Assembly: GCA_903922735.1 (NCBI GenBank)
Contig: CAIXUZ010000038.1
Span: 88,809 to 152,808, forward strand
Origin: an uncultured Verrucomicrobia subdivision 3 bacterium
Lineage (GTDB): Bacteria; Verrucomicrobiota; Verrucomicrobiia; Limisphaerales; UBA11358
Direction of reading: 5' to 3'
DNA: 64,000 bases
Numbering within the stretch: position 1 is the first letter of the stretch; each line of letters begins with the position of its first letter. Below the pieces are notes generated by a model. The model was not told the DNA's origin. It was given only the letters and a program-made list of their open reading frames with translations, and did no database searches. The translations under genes and the position numbers were made by a program. Positions 1 to 8,840 of the stretch are shown here, one piece after another.

Positions 1-438
1 GCGGGAGTGGTTACCGGGGGGCTGTTGGTAAATTATGTTCATCACCCCCACCTGAAGTCGCAACGCGCAAAAACCTCCGCCCCCGTCGAGGCGCGTTCGC
101 CGGGCACCAACTCAACGGCTCGTTCAGCGACTAATACCAAGCTTCGTGCGCCGGAGCTTTTGAGCAAACAATTTTTGCAGCAGCTCGATGAGGCGTTGCA
201 TCTGACCCCGGAACAGCGGGAAGCGGTTCAAAAAATTATCAGTGAGCGGCAGAACCAGATTCGCCGGGTCGTTCAGGATTCGCGCCGGGAAATTCGCGAA
301 GTGCTGTCCCCGGATCAGCTCAAACCATTTGACGAGTTATTAAAGCAGCAGACTCAGCCCCGGCGGCCGGGATCCGTCACGAATTCCCCGGTCCTGCCGC
401 TCACCAGCGCGCCGGCAGTTTTCACCAACGCTCCGTAG
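1..438 (+). CDS. Spy/CpxP-like membrane-anchored protein, 5' truncated
   Basis: The frame is open to the first base of the window (GCG GGA before a GTG at 7), so the true start lies upstream. What remains begins with the end of a hydrophobic segment (LLVNYV), then a Pro/Ser/Thr-rich linker, then a helical region of about 65 residues rich in Glu, Gln and Arg (LTPEQREAVQKII, LSPDQLKPFDELL). Such helices with LTPEQ repeats are typical of the Spy/CpxP and periplasmic heavy-metal-sensor families, which are small envelope stress proteins held in or secreted across the inner membrane. The C-terminus is Pro-rich and probably disordered. Its stop lies 4 bp from the stop of the convergent kinase gene. 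The family assignment is by pattern only. Confidence 0.6.
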   Translation, partial: AGVVTGGLLVNYVHHPHLKSQRAKTSAPVEARSPGTNSTARSATNTKLRAPELLSKQFLQQLDEALHLTPEQREAVQKIISERQNQIRRVVQDSRREIREVLSPDQLKPFDELLKQQTQPRRPGSVTNSPVLPLTSAPAVFTNAP

Positions 439-442
439 CGTT

Positions 443-1138
443 TTATTCGGCGTCTATCACCGCGCTGATTTTCTTGCGCAGTTCCTTGTTCACGGAATTT
501 ACCGGGCGGTTGGCATCAATGATTTCAAACCTGTAGGTTTTCTGGAGCTGGCGAAAGGCTTCGCCCATCGCGGACTGATATTTCAGGAAGCTGTCGAACA
601 CATCGCGGGACAAGCCGATGTCCATGCCGCTTTCCCAATAATCCAGCGTCGCGTTCTTCGACAAGTTGCGCTGGACGAGTTCCTCCGGTTCCACTGAAAG
701 ATAAAACACCGCGTCTGGCACCGGCGCGATTCCGTAAAGATTTTTCAGCCATTTCTCATCCATGCCGCGCACCATGTCGCGGGCCATCAGTGTGTAAATG
801 TAGCGGTCGGCCAGCACGATAAATCCGGCCTTGAGCGCGGGCAGAATGATGTTTTCCAGCTGGTCGGCGAAGTCCGTTGCGTAAAATAAACTCAACGTCG
901 TCCGGCTCAAAACATTTCCGTGCTGCGCTTTTTCCAGCTCCTCGCTGACGAGCGAGGAGCGTTTCAAACCGACTTGCGCGGTCGGTCGTCCGCTGGTTTC
1001 GAGCCAGTTGACGAGCTCGGCGATCTGGGTGGAGCGACCGGAACCGTCGGCGCCTTCGATCGCGATCAATTTGCCGCCGAGGTCTTCGGGCTTGACGCGC
1101 GGAATGCCGTGTCCGTAAAAACGATGGGCTGTTTTCAT
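443..1138 (-). CDS. Thymidylate-kinase-like protein with Arg in the P-loop
   Basis: This 231-residue P-loop nucleoside monophosphate kinase is of thymidylate kinase type (dTMP + ATP to dTDP + ADP in the family). The P-loop at residues 29-37 reads GADGSGRST: the lysine that normally contacts the ATP phosphates is arginine (R35, codon CGC). The DRY motif (111-113) of the substrate site is present. An unusual N-terminal extension of about 20 residues precedes the core. It overlaps the upstream paralogue by 4 bp (ATGA), so the two are translationally coupled and may act together. With the Lys-to-Arg change it could be a weak kinase, a regulatory partner, or specific for another nucleotide. Confidence 0.75.
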   Translation of the reverse strand: MKTAHRFYGHGIPRVKPEDLGGKLIAIEGADGSGRSTQIAELVNWLETSGRPTAQVGLKRSSLVSEELEKAQHGNVLSRTTLSLFYATDFADQLENIILPALKAGFIVLADRYIYTLMARDMVRGMDEKWLKNLYGIAPVPDAVFYLSVEPEELVQRNLSKNATLDYWESGMDIGLSRDVFDSFLKYQSAMGEAFRQLQKTYRFEIIDANRPVNSVNKELRKKISAVIDAE

Positions 1139-1893
1139 GCGGCTTTATCCTCTTCGGCTTCTCTGGCTTCCGGATTGACCCGCAGCGATGGCGGTAATGG
1201 CAGCGGGCTGCGCCGTTTGAATTTCTTCAGGTCAATCCGCTCGCTTACGAGTTTCCGGACGAGCACCTGCTGCTTTTCGACATTCTCGTTTGCATCCATC
1301 GTGTGGAAATTAAACTCCTGGCTCATCGCCAGATATTGGTCGAGAATACGCCCCTGAAATATCTTGAAACTTTCATACGGGTCCGTTGAAAGCCGCAAAT
1401 CCATGCCGGCTTCGAAAAATTTTAATTTCGGCCGGCCCTCCAAAATCCGGTTGAGCGACACCTCCAGATCCGCTTTGAAAAACATCGTCAAATCCGGCGC
1501 GGCGGCAAAGCTGTAATTGCCGCGCACCCAGTCGGGCGGGCAGCCGCGCGTCACATCCCGCGCGAAGGCCGTGAACACATACCGGTCGCACAACACAATG
1601 TAGCCCGCCCGCAGCAATGGCACCAGATGCCGCTCGTAGCGGTCCGCAAAATCGGTTGCATGGATCAGGCTGAATGTCGTTGGCGTGAGGAGTTCGCGCT
1701 TTTTGCCTTTGCTCGTCGCTGATTTTACGAGTTCGGATGAGTTCCATTCGCTGAAATAGACTTTTATGCCCTCGGCTTCCAACCAGCGCTTGAGCAGGTA
1801 GATCTGCGTGGACTTGCCCGACCCGTCGAGACCCTCGACGGCGATGAGCCGGCCGGGAAAATTCAATTGGGCAAATGTTTTCATGTGGCGCAA
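1135..1893 (-). CDS. tmk: Thymidylate kinase
   Basis: This 252-residue dTMP kinase-like protein would act in cytoplasmic dTTP synthesis. It has a canonical Walker A at residues 21-29 (GLDGSGKST, K27) and the DRY motif followed by an Ala-Arg-Asp segment. A basic C-terminal tail (KKFKRR) and about 20 more residues extend past the usual family end of 205-215 residues. The first codons hold two ATGs (residues 1 and 4); the second, at 1884, is an equally good start. It is the first gene of a two-gene unit with the paralogue that overlaps it by 4 bp, and it is divergent from the DAHP synthase gene. Substrate specificity is inferred from the family. Confidence 0.8.
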   Translation of the reverse strand: MRHMKTFAQLNFPGRLIAVEGLDGSGKSTQIYLLKRWLEAEGIKVYFSEWNSSELVKSATSKGKKRELLTPTTFSLIHATDFADRYERHLVPLLRAGYIVLCDRYVFTAFARDVTRGCPPDWVRGNYSFAAAPDLTMFFKADLEVSLNRILEGRPKLKFFEAGMDLRLSTDPYESFKIFQGRILDQYLAMSQEFNFHTMDANENVEKQQVLVRKLVSERIDLKKFKRRSPLPLPPSLRVNPEAREAEEDKAA

Positions 1894-2072
1894 TCTGGCG
1901 CGTTTTTAGTTTTAATCAAAGCGCCCCCGGTCACAAGTCCAAGATTTTAGCAAGTTTCCGCCCGGCAAAGGCTGCCTCCGGGTGAAGTTTGCGGCGGGTG
2001 GCCTGCGGCTCATTGATTATTTCGGCTCGGTTTCAGCTTTTCGAGAAGTAATTTCAAGCTACAATCAACCTA

Positions 2073-3125
2073 ATGTTTCGCACCCAGGATTTACACGTAA
2101 AAGAAATTGTTCCGCTGCTCTCGCCGCGGGCCATGAAGGCGCTGTCGCCGACCCCCGAAGCGGTCACCGCCACGGTGGCGCAGGCGCGTGAACGGGTCAT
2201 CCGTATCTTGAATCAAGCTGCCCCCCGTCTGCTCGTGGTTGTCGGGCCTTGTTCCATTCACGACGAAAAAAGCGCGCTGGAATATGCGGCCCGGTTGAGT
2301 CGGCTGCAAAAAGAATTCGCCGACAAGCTGGAAATCGTGATGCGCGTCTATTTTGAAAAACCGCGCACCACCATCGGCTGGAAGGGTCTCATCAACGACC
2401 CGCACCTGGACGGTTCTCAGGATATTGAAGCCGGCTTGAAGATCGCCCGGAAACTGCTGCTGGAAATCGGCGGCCTGGGACTGCCCGCCGCCACGGAGTT
2501 TCTCGATCCCATTGTGCCGCAATACATCGCCGATCTCGTGACCTGGGCGGCCATCGGCGCGCGCACCACGGAATCCCAGACTCATCGTGAGATGGCCAGC
2601 GGGCTTTCCATGCCGGTTGGCTTGAAAAACGCCACCGATGGCAGTCTGCAGGTGGCCATTGACGCGATGGGAGCCACGCGGCATCCACACAGTTTTCTGG
2701 GCATGAACGAGGACGGCATGACCGCCATTGTGCGCACCAACGGCAACCCCCATGCGCATGTTGTGTTGCGCGGCGGGCGGGCCATGACGAATTATGACGC
2801 GGCGAGCATCAAGGCGGCGGAGGCAAAATTAATTTCGGAAAAACTCCCGCCGGTATTGATGGTGGACTGCAGCCACGCGAATTCAGAAAAGAAATTTGCT
2901 AGGCAGGAGGATGTCTGGCGCAGCGTCATCGCCCAGCGGGCGGGCGGAACCAGGTCGCTGATTGGCCTGATGGTCGAAAGTCATTTGAGCGAAGGCAACC
3001 AGCCGATTCCGAAAGATATTTCCGCGCTGCGCTACGGCGTGAGCATTACCGACTCCTGCATCGGCTGGGAAACAACCGAGCGGATGCTGCGTTGGGGATA
3101 TGAGGCGCTGAAGAAGTCGGATTGA
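2073..3125 (+). CDS. aroG: 3-deoxy-7-phosphoheptulonate (DAHP) synthase, class I
   Basis: This 350-residue protein catalyses the first step of the shikimate pathway: phosphoenolpyruvate plus erythrose 4-phosphate to DAHP. It is of the AroF/G/H type and close to the E. coli length. GPCSIHD at 58-64 carries the metal-binding cysteine (C60), RVYFEKPRTTIGWKG at 91-105 carries the PEP-binding Arg and Lys residues, and the VLRGG and MVDCSHANS segments near the C-terminus are typical. There is no Shine-Dalgarno sequence. A TACAAT hexamer at 2060-2065, only 7 bp before the ATG, would make the transcript nearly leaderless if it is the -10 element. Which effector amino acid it responds to cannot be read here, so the isozyme letter is nominal. 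Confidence 0.93.
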   Translation: MFRTQDLHVKEIVPLLSPRAMKALSPTPEAVTATVAQARERVIRILNQAAPRLLVVVGPCSIHDEKSALEYAARLSRLQKEFADKLEIVMRVYFEKPRTTIGWKGLINDPHLDGSQDIEAGLKIARKLLLEIGGLGLPAATEFLDPIVPQYIADLVTWAAIGARTTESQTHREMASGLSMPVGLKNATDGSLQVAIDAMGATRHPHSFLGMNEDGMTAIVRTNGNPHAHVVLRGGRAMTNYDAASIKAAEAKLISEKLPPVLMVDCSHANSEKKFARQEDVWRSVIAQRAGGTRSLIGLMVESHLSEGNQPIPKDISALRYGVSITDSCIGWETTERMLRWGYEALKKSD

Positions 3126-3181
3126 CCTTTTGCTAAAAATACGTCACAAAGTTGCGACCACCGTTCCAACCCATAAAAATC

Positions 3182-4465
3182 ATGAAAAACTTTAAAACCA
3201 GACCCAAGATTAATTACACCACGGTTTGTTTATTGCAAGTCACTGTTACTGCGGCGATGGCTGGCGGTTTTGATTTGCCGGATCAGGATGCCTTTGCGGT
3301 GGCGCGCGGTCTGGCGGTGGTGGCCACGGCGGACAATCCCTCGGCAATTTTTTACAACCCGGCGGGCTTGACGCAATTGACGGGTAACAATTTGCAGGCG
3401 GGCTTTTATGGTATTTATCTTGATTCGCAATACACCCCAACGGGTGGTGGCAATACTTTTCATAATCAAGACCCGTTCAGTGGTGTTCCGCAAATATATT
3501 ATGTCCACGGCAATGAAGACCATACGTTTTCCTATGGCTTGGGTGTTTATGCGCCTTCCGGATTGAGTGTTCGATGGCAGGATAATACCGGATTCAGGAC
3601 GCTGGGCACGCAGGGGTCGCTTTCCCAATTCGCCATCAATCCAGTCGTGGCCTTCAAGCTCCTTGATAGCCTGTCTGTGGGGGTTGGGCTGTCGGCCAAC
3701 TATGTGAATCTTGATTTGCGGCAGGGAATTCTTTGGCCTAGTCAGTCGTATGATCAGTTTCGCTTTCAAGGCGATGGCTGGGGTTTGGCGGGTAATATGG
3801 GTTTGCGCTGGCAGCCAGTGGAAAAACTTTCTTTTGGTGCGGCACTGCAAACGGGCCTGAAAATGAATCTGGAGGGCTACACTTCGGCCTACAATAACGT
3901 GGCTTTATCACTCGCCCAGTCCCCTTACTATTATTCGACATTTTCAACTCGCACGGGGGCTCAGGCCGACTTTCAATTTCCCCTCAAGGCGGAAGTGGGC
4001 TTGTCCTACCGTCCCACCCCAAAGTGGAATCTGGAGTTTGACGTGGATTACATCGATTGGAACAGCATGGGCACCGTTACCATCCAGCAGGAATCAGGCT
4101 ATTCGCCGCTGTTTTCGAAGAATATTTCACTCGTGTTGCAATGGGAATCCAGCTGGTATTACGAACTGGGCGCGACCCGTTATTTTGACAACGGCTGGCA
4201 TGTGAGCGCAGGCTATATTTTCAACCAGAACGCCGTGCCGTCCGCCCATTATAACACTTTAATCGCGGATGAAGACCGGCATTTTTTCAGCGTGGGTGTC
4301 GGTCGCAAGGGCAAGCAATTTGACTTCGACGTGGCGTATCAATTTGGCTACGGCCCCGACCGTACGGTGAGCGGCAGCGCTTATTCTAGCAGCGGACAGA
4401 ATGCGGACGGCACCTATGGATTTATCAGCCACGCCATCTCCGTGTCGGTCGGCTGGCATTTTTAA
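3182..4465 (+). CDS. FadL/OmpP1-family outer-membrane channel
   Basis: This is an outer-membrane beta-barrel of the FadL/TodX family (427 residues from this start), which takes up long-chain fatty acids and other hydrophobic compounds. After a signal peptide ending near AMA, the mature N-terminus shows the family hatch region (ADNPSAIFYNPAGL). The rest alternates aromatic and polar residues in strand-like runs, and the last residue is Phe (VGWHF), the usual barrel assembly signal. An ATG at 3152 is in frame, but starting at 3182 puts the basic residues directly before the hydrophobic core. It lies 97 bp upstream of the PhcB-like methyltransferase gene on the same strand, so a role in passing a fatty-acid-type signal is possible but unproven. 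Confidence 0.85.
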   Translation: MKNFKTRPKINYTTVCLLQVTVTAAMAGGFDLPDQDAFAVARGLAVVATADNPSAIFYNPAGLTQLTGNNLQAGFYGIYLDSQYTPTGGGNTFHNQDPFSGVPQIYYVHGNEDHTFSYGLGVYAPSGLSVRWQDNTGFRTLGTQGSLSQFAINPVVAFKLLDSLSVGVGLSANYVNLDLRQGILWPSQSYDQFRFQGDGWGLAGNMGLRWQPVEKLSFGAALQTGLKMNLEGYTSAYNNVALSLAQSPYYYSTFSTRTGAQADFQFPLKAEVGLSYRPTPKWNLEFDVDYIDWNSMGTVTIQQESGYSPLFSKNISLVLQWESSWYYELGATRYFDNGWHVSAGYIFNQNAVPSAHYNTLIADEDRHFFSVGVGRKGKQFDFDVAYQFGYGPDRTVSGSAYSSSGQNADGTYGFISHAISVSVGWHF

Positions 4466-4562
4466 GAATTCCACTGCCGTACGACGTTGGGTCCATCGCT
4501 GGTCCTGCCACGTCAACTATCGCTTTTCAAGGCGGTGAAAATGGTCTATTCATCCGTAATCA

Positions 4563-6065
4563 ATGACGCGCAAGGTCAGCATCAGCACTGAAAACAAGAT
4601 TTCTTTGCCGCCGGCGAAGCCAGCCGAGGCGGAATCCATCGCCGTCAGCGGACGGAATATCCATGGCACTACGGCATTTTTCAAAACCCCCGAAGGCGTC
4701 GAGTTAAGCGCGGTGGTGCTGCGGGTAGAGCGATTTCTGATTGTGATCGAAGCGCATCAGCCCGATACGTGGCTCTGTGTTTCTCAAGTCCTGACCGGTT
4801 TAAAATTATATTCTGACGGGCAGCTGCTTTACACCGGGCGCGGCGTCATTCGGAATGTTCTTAACACGGGGGCCGTTTATGTCTGTGAAGTCAATCTGGA
4901 TGAGCCGGGATTATTCAATCCGATTAAAACCCCGGACAACGGCACCACCAGTGTTTTGGACGCCTGCGCGGCGCAATTTGTTCGTTGGCAGAAGCAGGCC
5001 ACCATCCGCCCGGAATTCAAGGCGGTGGTTCTGGATTTGCACAGTTATCTCTATGAACTCAAATTGATGTTGGAGCGCATCGAGATTGCCATCCGAACCC
5101 ACTCACTGCCGGATCGCGAACCGGTGACGCTGCAAGTGGCGCGTGATCTGGCACCGTCGGTGCTTGCGACCATTGATGCCTTGCACGAACGGTTTGAGGA
5201 GTTGGCCGCGCAAATACCGCCGGAAGAAATCGCCGCGCATCAAGTGCTTTTGCGCCGCCAGTTGCATCCGCTGTTTTTGTCCGCCCCCTTTGGCCACCGA
5301 ACGTATCACAAACCGCTGGGCTACGCCGGTGACTACGAAATCATGAACATGATTCACCGCAACACCTTTGAGGGGGCGTCATTGTTCGCAAAGCTGTTGC
5401 ATTTCTGGTTGGTGAGTCAGTGGGCTTCCAAGTCCGTGCGCAACCGGATTGCGCACATGGAAATCAAACTAATGAAGGAAACCACCCGCGTGTTGCGCCA
5501 GGAACGGCCCTGCCGCATCTTAAACGTGGGCTGCGGCCCGGCGCGCGAGATTCAAAATTTCATGTCAGCCCAGGCGGTTGCCAGCCACGCAGATTTCACT
5601 TTGCTGGATTTCGACCAAGAAACCATAGAATTTGCCCGCGCCCAATTGAGCGACATCAAGCGGAGGCACGCGCGCCAGACCCGCTTCCAGTTTCACCAGC
5701 TGTCGGTGATGAAGTTGATTGCCAATTCGCAACGCACCACCAAGCCCATCGGCACGGATTTTGATTTGATTTATTGCGGTGGATTATTCGACTATTTTTC
5801 CGATCTGGCCTGCCGGCAGCTCGTGGAGCAATTTTATAATTGGCTGGCCCCGGAAGGCCTTCTGGTTGTGGCCAACATGAGCAACCATCAGCAACCGTTC
5901 AGTCGCATGGTTGAATTTCTGCTCGACTGGCATTTGATTTATCGGGATGCGCGCGACATGGCTGGTCTGGCGCCGAAAACCGTGCCCGCCGACCAGTCAT
6001 CCGTGGTTATTGAGCCATCCTTGGTCAACCTGTTCCTGGAATTGCGCAAGTCGCCGGCAAACTGA
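4563..6065 (+). CDS. phcB: PhcB-like SAM-dependent methyltransferase with N-terminal PilZ-like domain
   Basis: This 500-residue protein has a beta-rich N-terminal region (about 25-125) resembling a PilZ/YcgR-type domain, a helical middle, and a class I SAM methyltransferase domain. Motif I is ILNVGCGPAREI at about residues 317-328; FTLLDFDQE follows as the acidic end of strand 2, then DLIYCGGLFDYF. The C-terminal half resembles the family of Ralstonia PhcB, which makes the quorum signal 3-hydroxypalmitate (or myristate) methyl ester. Context supports this: a membrane kinase gene follows after 3 bp and then a receiver/kinase gene, the same order as phcB-phcS-phcR. Methylation of a 3-hydroxy fatty acid is inferred; the actual substrate is unknown. 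Confidence 0.72.
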   Translation: MTRKVSISTENKISLPPAKPAEAESIAVSGRNIHGTTAFFKTPEGVELSAVVLRVERFLIVIEAHQPDTWLCVSQVLTGLKLYSDGQLLYTGRGVIRNVLNTGAVYVCEVNLDEPGLFNPIKTPDNGTTSVLDACAAQFVRWQKQATIRPEFKAVVLDLHSYLYELKLMLERIEIAIRTHSLPDREPVTLQVARDLAPSVLATIDALHERFEELAAQIPPEEIAAHQVLLRRQLHPLFLSAPFGHRTYHKPLGYAGDYEIMNMIHRNTFEGASLFAKLLHFWLVSQWASKSVRNRIAHMEIKLMKETTRVLRQERPCRILNVGCGPAREIQNFMSAQAVASHADFTLLDFDQETIEFARAQLSDIKRRHARQTRFQFHQLSVMKLIANSQRTTKPIGTDFDLIYCGGLFDYFSDLACRQLVEQFYNWLAPEGLLVVANMSNHQQPFSRMVEFLLDWHLIYRDARDMAGLAPKTVPADQSSVVIEPSLVNLFLELRKSPAN

Positions 6066-6068
6066 GTT

Positions 6069-7496
6069 ATGGATTTGCTGTCCCAACCAATCCGCGCTGC
6101 ATTTGAGCAATATGACCGCGAGGTCACGATTGGTAACTTCAAGGTGGCGTGCATCCTGGGCATCCTGCTGGTGCCTTCGTTTGCAATTCTGGACTTCAGC
6201 CTTTACCCCGATTTTAGATATGAGTTTTTGGCGGTGCGCTTCATTTGTTCCTCGCTGATCGCCCTGTTTCTCATCATTTTATTGACCAAATTCGGAAAAA
6301 ATAACTACCGTTTTTTTGCGGTTACCTTGGTGCTTCTGCCGGGATCGGCCATTTGCTATATGATTTCTCGCACGCCGGAAGGCGCGGCCTCACCCTACTA
6401 TGCGGGCTTGAATCTGGTGCTGCTGATGACTGGCTTTGTGCTGCGCTGGTCTTTTCAGGAAAGCCTCATTGCCGTGGGCTTGGTCGTCTTGGAATTTCTT
6501 CTGGCTGGCCGGCTGCATGGTCCGCTGCATTTTCAGGGCGTGCTGGTGAACAACCTCTTCTTTCTTCTTTCCACCGCCATTATTGTCGCCACGGGCAATT
6601 TCTTTTACAGCAAGTTCCGCTATCGGGAATTTGCCTACCGTTATCAGTTGGATTTGAGCAAGCGCGAGCTGGAGGCTACCAATCTTAAACTGGCCGATCA
6701 AAACGAAGCCCTCAACCGCGCTAACCGCGAAATCAAGGATGCCGAAGCCCAGCTGGTGCAGGCGGAAAAAATGTCTTCGCTGGGCCGCTTCAGTGCCGGC
6801 CTCATGCACGATATTCTAAATCCGCTGAATTATTCCCAAACCGGCCTGTTTACGCTTCAGAAGAAAAGCCGCACTCTGCCGCCGGCGGCGCGTGAAGAAT
6901 TTGACCAGCTATTCAAGGACATCAAGGACGGTATGAATCGCGTGCAAGAAATTGTTCAAAGTCTCCGCAATTTCACCCATCCCGGCGAACAGGCGCCTGA
7001 GAGCATTGATTTGTCTGCCATCTTCAGCGACGTCCGTCGCTTTGTGGCCGGTGGATTGAAGGACAAAAATATTTCACTGGAAGTAAACATCCCGGCCAAA
7101 CAAATGGTTTGGATCGGGCAGAACGATTTTTCAGTGGTGGTCATAAATCTTTTGGAAAACTCCATTGACGCGCTGGAAAGTAAACCATTCACCTTGGAAG
7201 AAAAGCCGGTCATAACCGTCGCCAGCCGATCCGAGGGCGATCGGACCGTGATTTCCATCCGCGACAACGGTCCCGGTATTGATGCGAAGATTATTACCAA
7301 GATCTTTGACCCGTTCTTTACCACCAAGGACGTGGGCAAAGGAACCGGCCTTGGCCTGAGTATTTGCTTCGGCATCATTCGCAGCTACGGCGGCACCATT
7401 TCTGTGAACAGTGAGTCGGGAAAATTCTGCGAGTTCACCCTCGACTTGCCAGCCAACGAAGCCGCTGCTAAATCACCCCTTAAACATGCTGACTGA
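6069..7496 (+). CDS. phcS: PhcS-like membrane sensor histidine kinase
   Basis: This 475-residue sensor kinase has about six membrane segments between residues 25 and 210 with only short loops, so it would sense a membrane-soluble or small ligand. A coiled coil (about 215-240, [17 protein letters not shown]) follows, then the H-box HDILNPLNY with phospho-acceptor H247. The ATPase domain has the N-box ([12 protein letters not shown]), G1 (DNGPGID), F (DPFFTT) and G2 (GTGLGLSI). This is the layout of Ralstonia PhcS and Legionella LqsS, receptors for fatty-acid-type autoinducers. Its start is 3 bp after the methyltransferase stop and its end overlaps the next gene by 11 bp, which argues for one transcript. 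Confidence 0.78.
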   Translation: MDLLSQPIRAAFEQYDREVTIGNFKVACILGILLVPSFAILDFSLYPDFRYEFLAVRFICSSLIALFLIILLTKFGKNNYRFFAVTLVLLPGSAICYMISRTPEGAASPYYAGLNLVLLMTGFVLRWSFQESLIAVGLVVLEFLLAGRLHGPLHFQGVLVNNLFFLLSTAIIVATGNFFYSKFRYREFAYRYQLDLSKRELEATNLKLADQNEALNRANREIKDAEAQLVQAEKMSSLGRFSAGLMHDILNPLNYSQTGLFTLQKKSRTLPPAAREEFDQLFKDIKDGMNRVQEIVQSLRNFTHPGEQAPESIDLSAIFSDVRRFVAGGLKDKNISLEVNIPAKQMVWIGQNDFSVVVINLLENSIDALESKPFTLEEKPVITVASRSEGDRTVISIRDNGPGIDAKIITKIFDPFFTTKDVGKGTGLGLSICFGIIRSYGGTISVNSESGKFCEFTLDLPANEAAAKSPLKHAD

Positions 7497-8739
7497 TTAC
7501 GATTACAAAAATTTGGGTGTCCTCTATGTGGATGACGAGGAAAAGTCGCTGACGACTTTCACTCGCGCCTTCGAGAGCGAGTTCCGCATCCTCACGGCGA
7601 GTAACGCACAGGACGGGCTGAAACTGATCGAACAGCACGGTGATGAGATCTGTATCCTGATGACCGATCAGCGGATGCCGGGTGAAAAAGGAGTGTGGTT
7701 GCTCGAGCGCGCCCGGCAGTTGCGTCCGCGGATTTTGCGAATTCTGGTTACCGCCTACACGGACATGGACGCTGCCATCCAAGCTGTGAACAGCGGTGCC
7801 ATTTATAAATTCATCACCAAACCCTGGGACCCGCCGCAGCTCGAACTGACTCTCAAGCAGGGCCTGGAATTTTTTATGGTGCAAGCGGAGCGCGATCAAT
7901 TGCTGCGCGAAAAAATGTCCGTGCTCCGCAACATGATGATCGCCGACCGCATCGTCAGCCTCGGCCTGCTCGCCGCCGGCTTGAGTCATCACATCAAAAA
8001 CTCGATGGTCGCCGTTAAAACCTTTCTCGAACTGGCGCCGATGAAAATGGTCGAGGAAAAAGGCAATGCCGATAGTCTTCGTGATCCGGACTTTTGGCGC
8101 GAATACCATCACAACGTCCAGGGGCAGATTGAAAAAATCAATCATCTGCTCGCTGATTTGCGCACGGCTTCGGAAAACAAATCCGGCGAACCCTTCGCTG
8201 ACCAGATTCATTTGAAATCCGCCATTGCCAATTGCCTCGACCAGTTGCGGGCACCGCTGGCCGCGCGGCGGATTGAGGTGCAGAATCTGATTCCTGATTC
8301 CCTGCCGCCGCTCCAGGTGGATAAACCTAAGTTTGATCGATTGGTGGAATTGTTGGTGAAAGACGAATTGGCGATGTTGCCGGCGGGCAGCCGCATCACC
8401 TTCTCAGCGGAATTGCAAGGTCTGGAGATAGCCATTCAACTCACTGACAACGGTCCCGCGCTGCCGCAGGAGGCGTTGCGGGTCGTTCTTGATCCGTTCG
8501 TGGTCACCAGCGGCAAGCCGACGGAATACGGCATAAATTTAATGGCCTGTTTTTTCATCGCGCACCATCACGGCGGTAAAATTGAGGCGCAAAATCTGCC
8601 TGCTGCCGGTGGTAATCGTTTCACCATTCGCCTACCACTTAAACCCGGAATCGTCACGCCGTCGGCCAACGACGCCGATTTTTTGAAAAAAGCGCTGTTG
8701 AACGAAGGCCTTTGGGATCAGCTTATAATCCGCAGTTAA
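7486..8739 (+). CDS. phcR: PhcR-like receiver protein with C-terminal kinase-like domain
   Basis: This 417-residue hybrid starts at the ATG inside the end of the sensor kinase gene. The receiver domain (1-120) has the acidic pair D16/D17, phospho-acceptor D61 (LMTDQRMPG), T89 and K112. A kinase-like part follows with the H-box GLSHHIKNS: H168 is the acceptor histidine, and the usual Glu after it is His. The ATPase part keeps a G1-like DNGPALP but its N-box (ELLVKDELAML) lacks the Asn that holds magnesium, and G2 is weak, so it may bind ATP poorly. Receiver plus C-terminal kinase without a DNA-binding domain is the unusual PhcR arrangement of Ralstonia, where it relays the signal from PhcS. 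Confidence 0.75.
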   Translation: MLTDYDYKNLGVLYVDDEEKSLTTFTRAFESEFRILTASNAQDGLKLIEQHGDEICILMTDQRMPGEKGVWLLERARQLRPRILRILVTAYTDMDAAIQAVNSGAIYKFITKPWDPPQLELTLKQGLEFFMVQAERDQLLREKMSVLRNMMIADRIVSLGLLAAGLSHHIKNSMVAVKTFLELAPMKMVEEKGNADSLRDPDFWREYHHNVQGQIEKINHLLADLRTASENKSGEPFADQIHLKSAIANCLDQLRAPLAARRIEVQNLIPDSLPPLQVDKPKFDRLVELLVKDELAMLPAGSRITFSAELQGLEIAIQLTDNGPALPQEALRVVLDPFVVTSGKPTEYGINLMACFFIAHHHGGKIEAQNLPAAGGNRFTIRLPLKPGIVTPSANDADFLKKALLNEGLWDQLIIRS

Positions 8740-8840
8740 AATCTGGGCGCGACAAGTTCGTTTGACTTTTGATTGACGGCTACGGAATATGGAGAGCAGT
8801 TAATGACGAAACCTCAAAACCAATTTTTGCCTGTCAGTTT

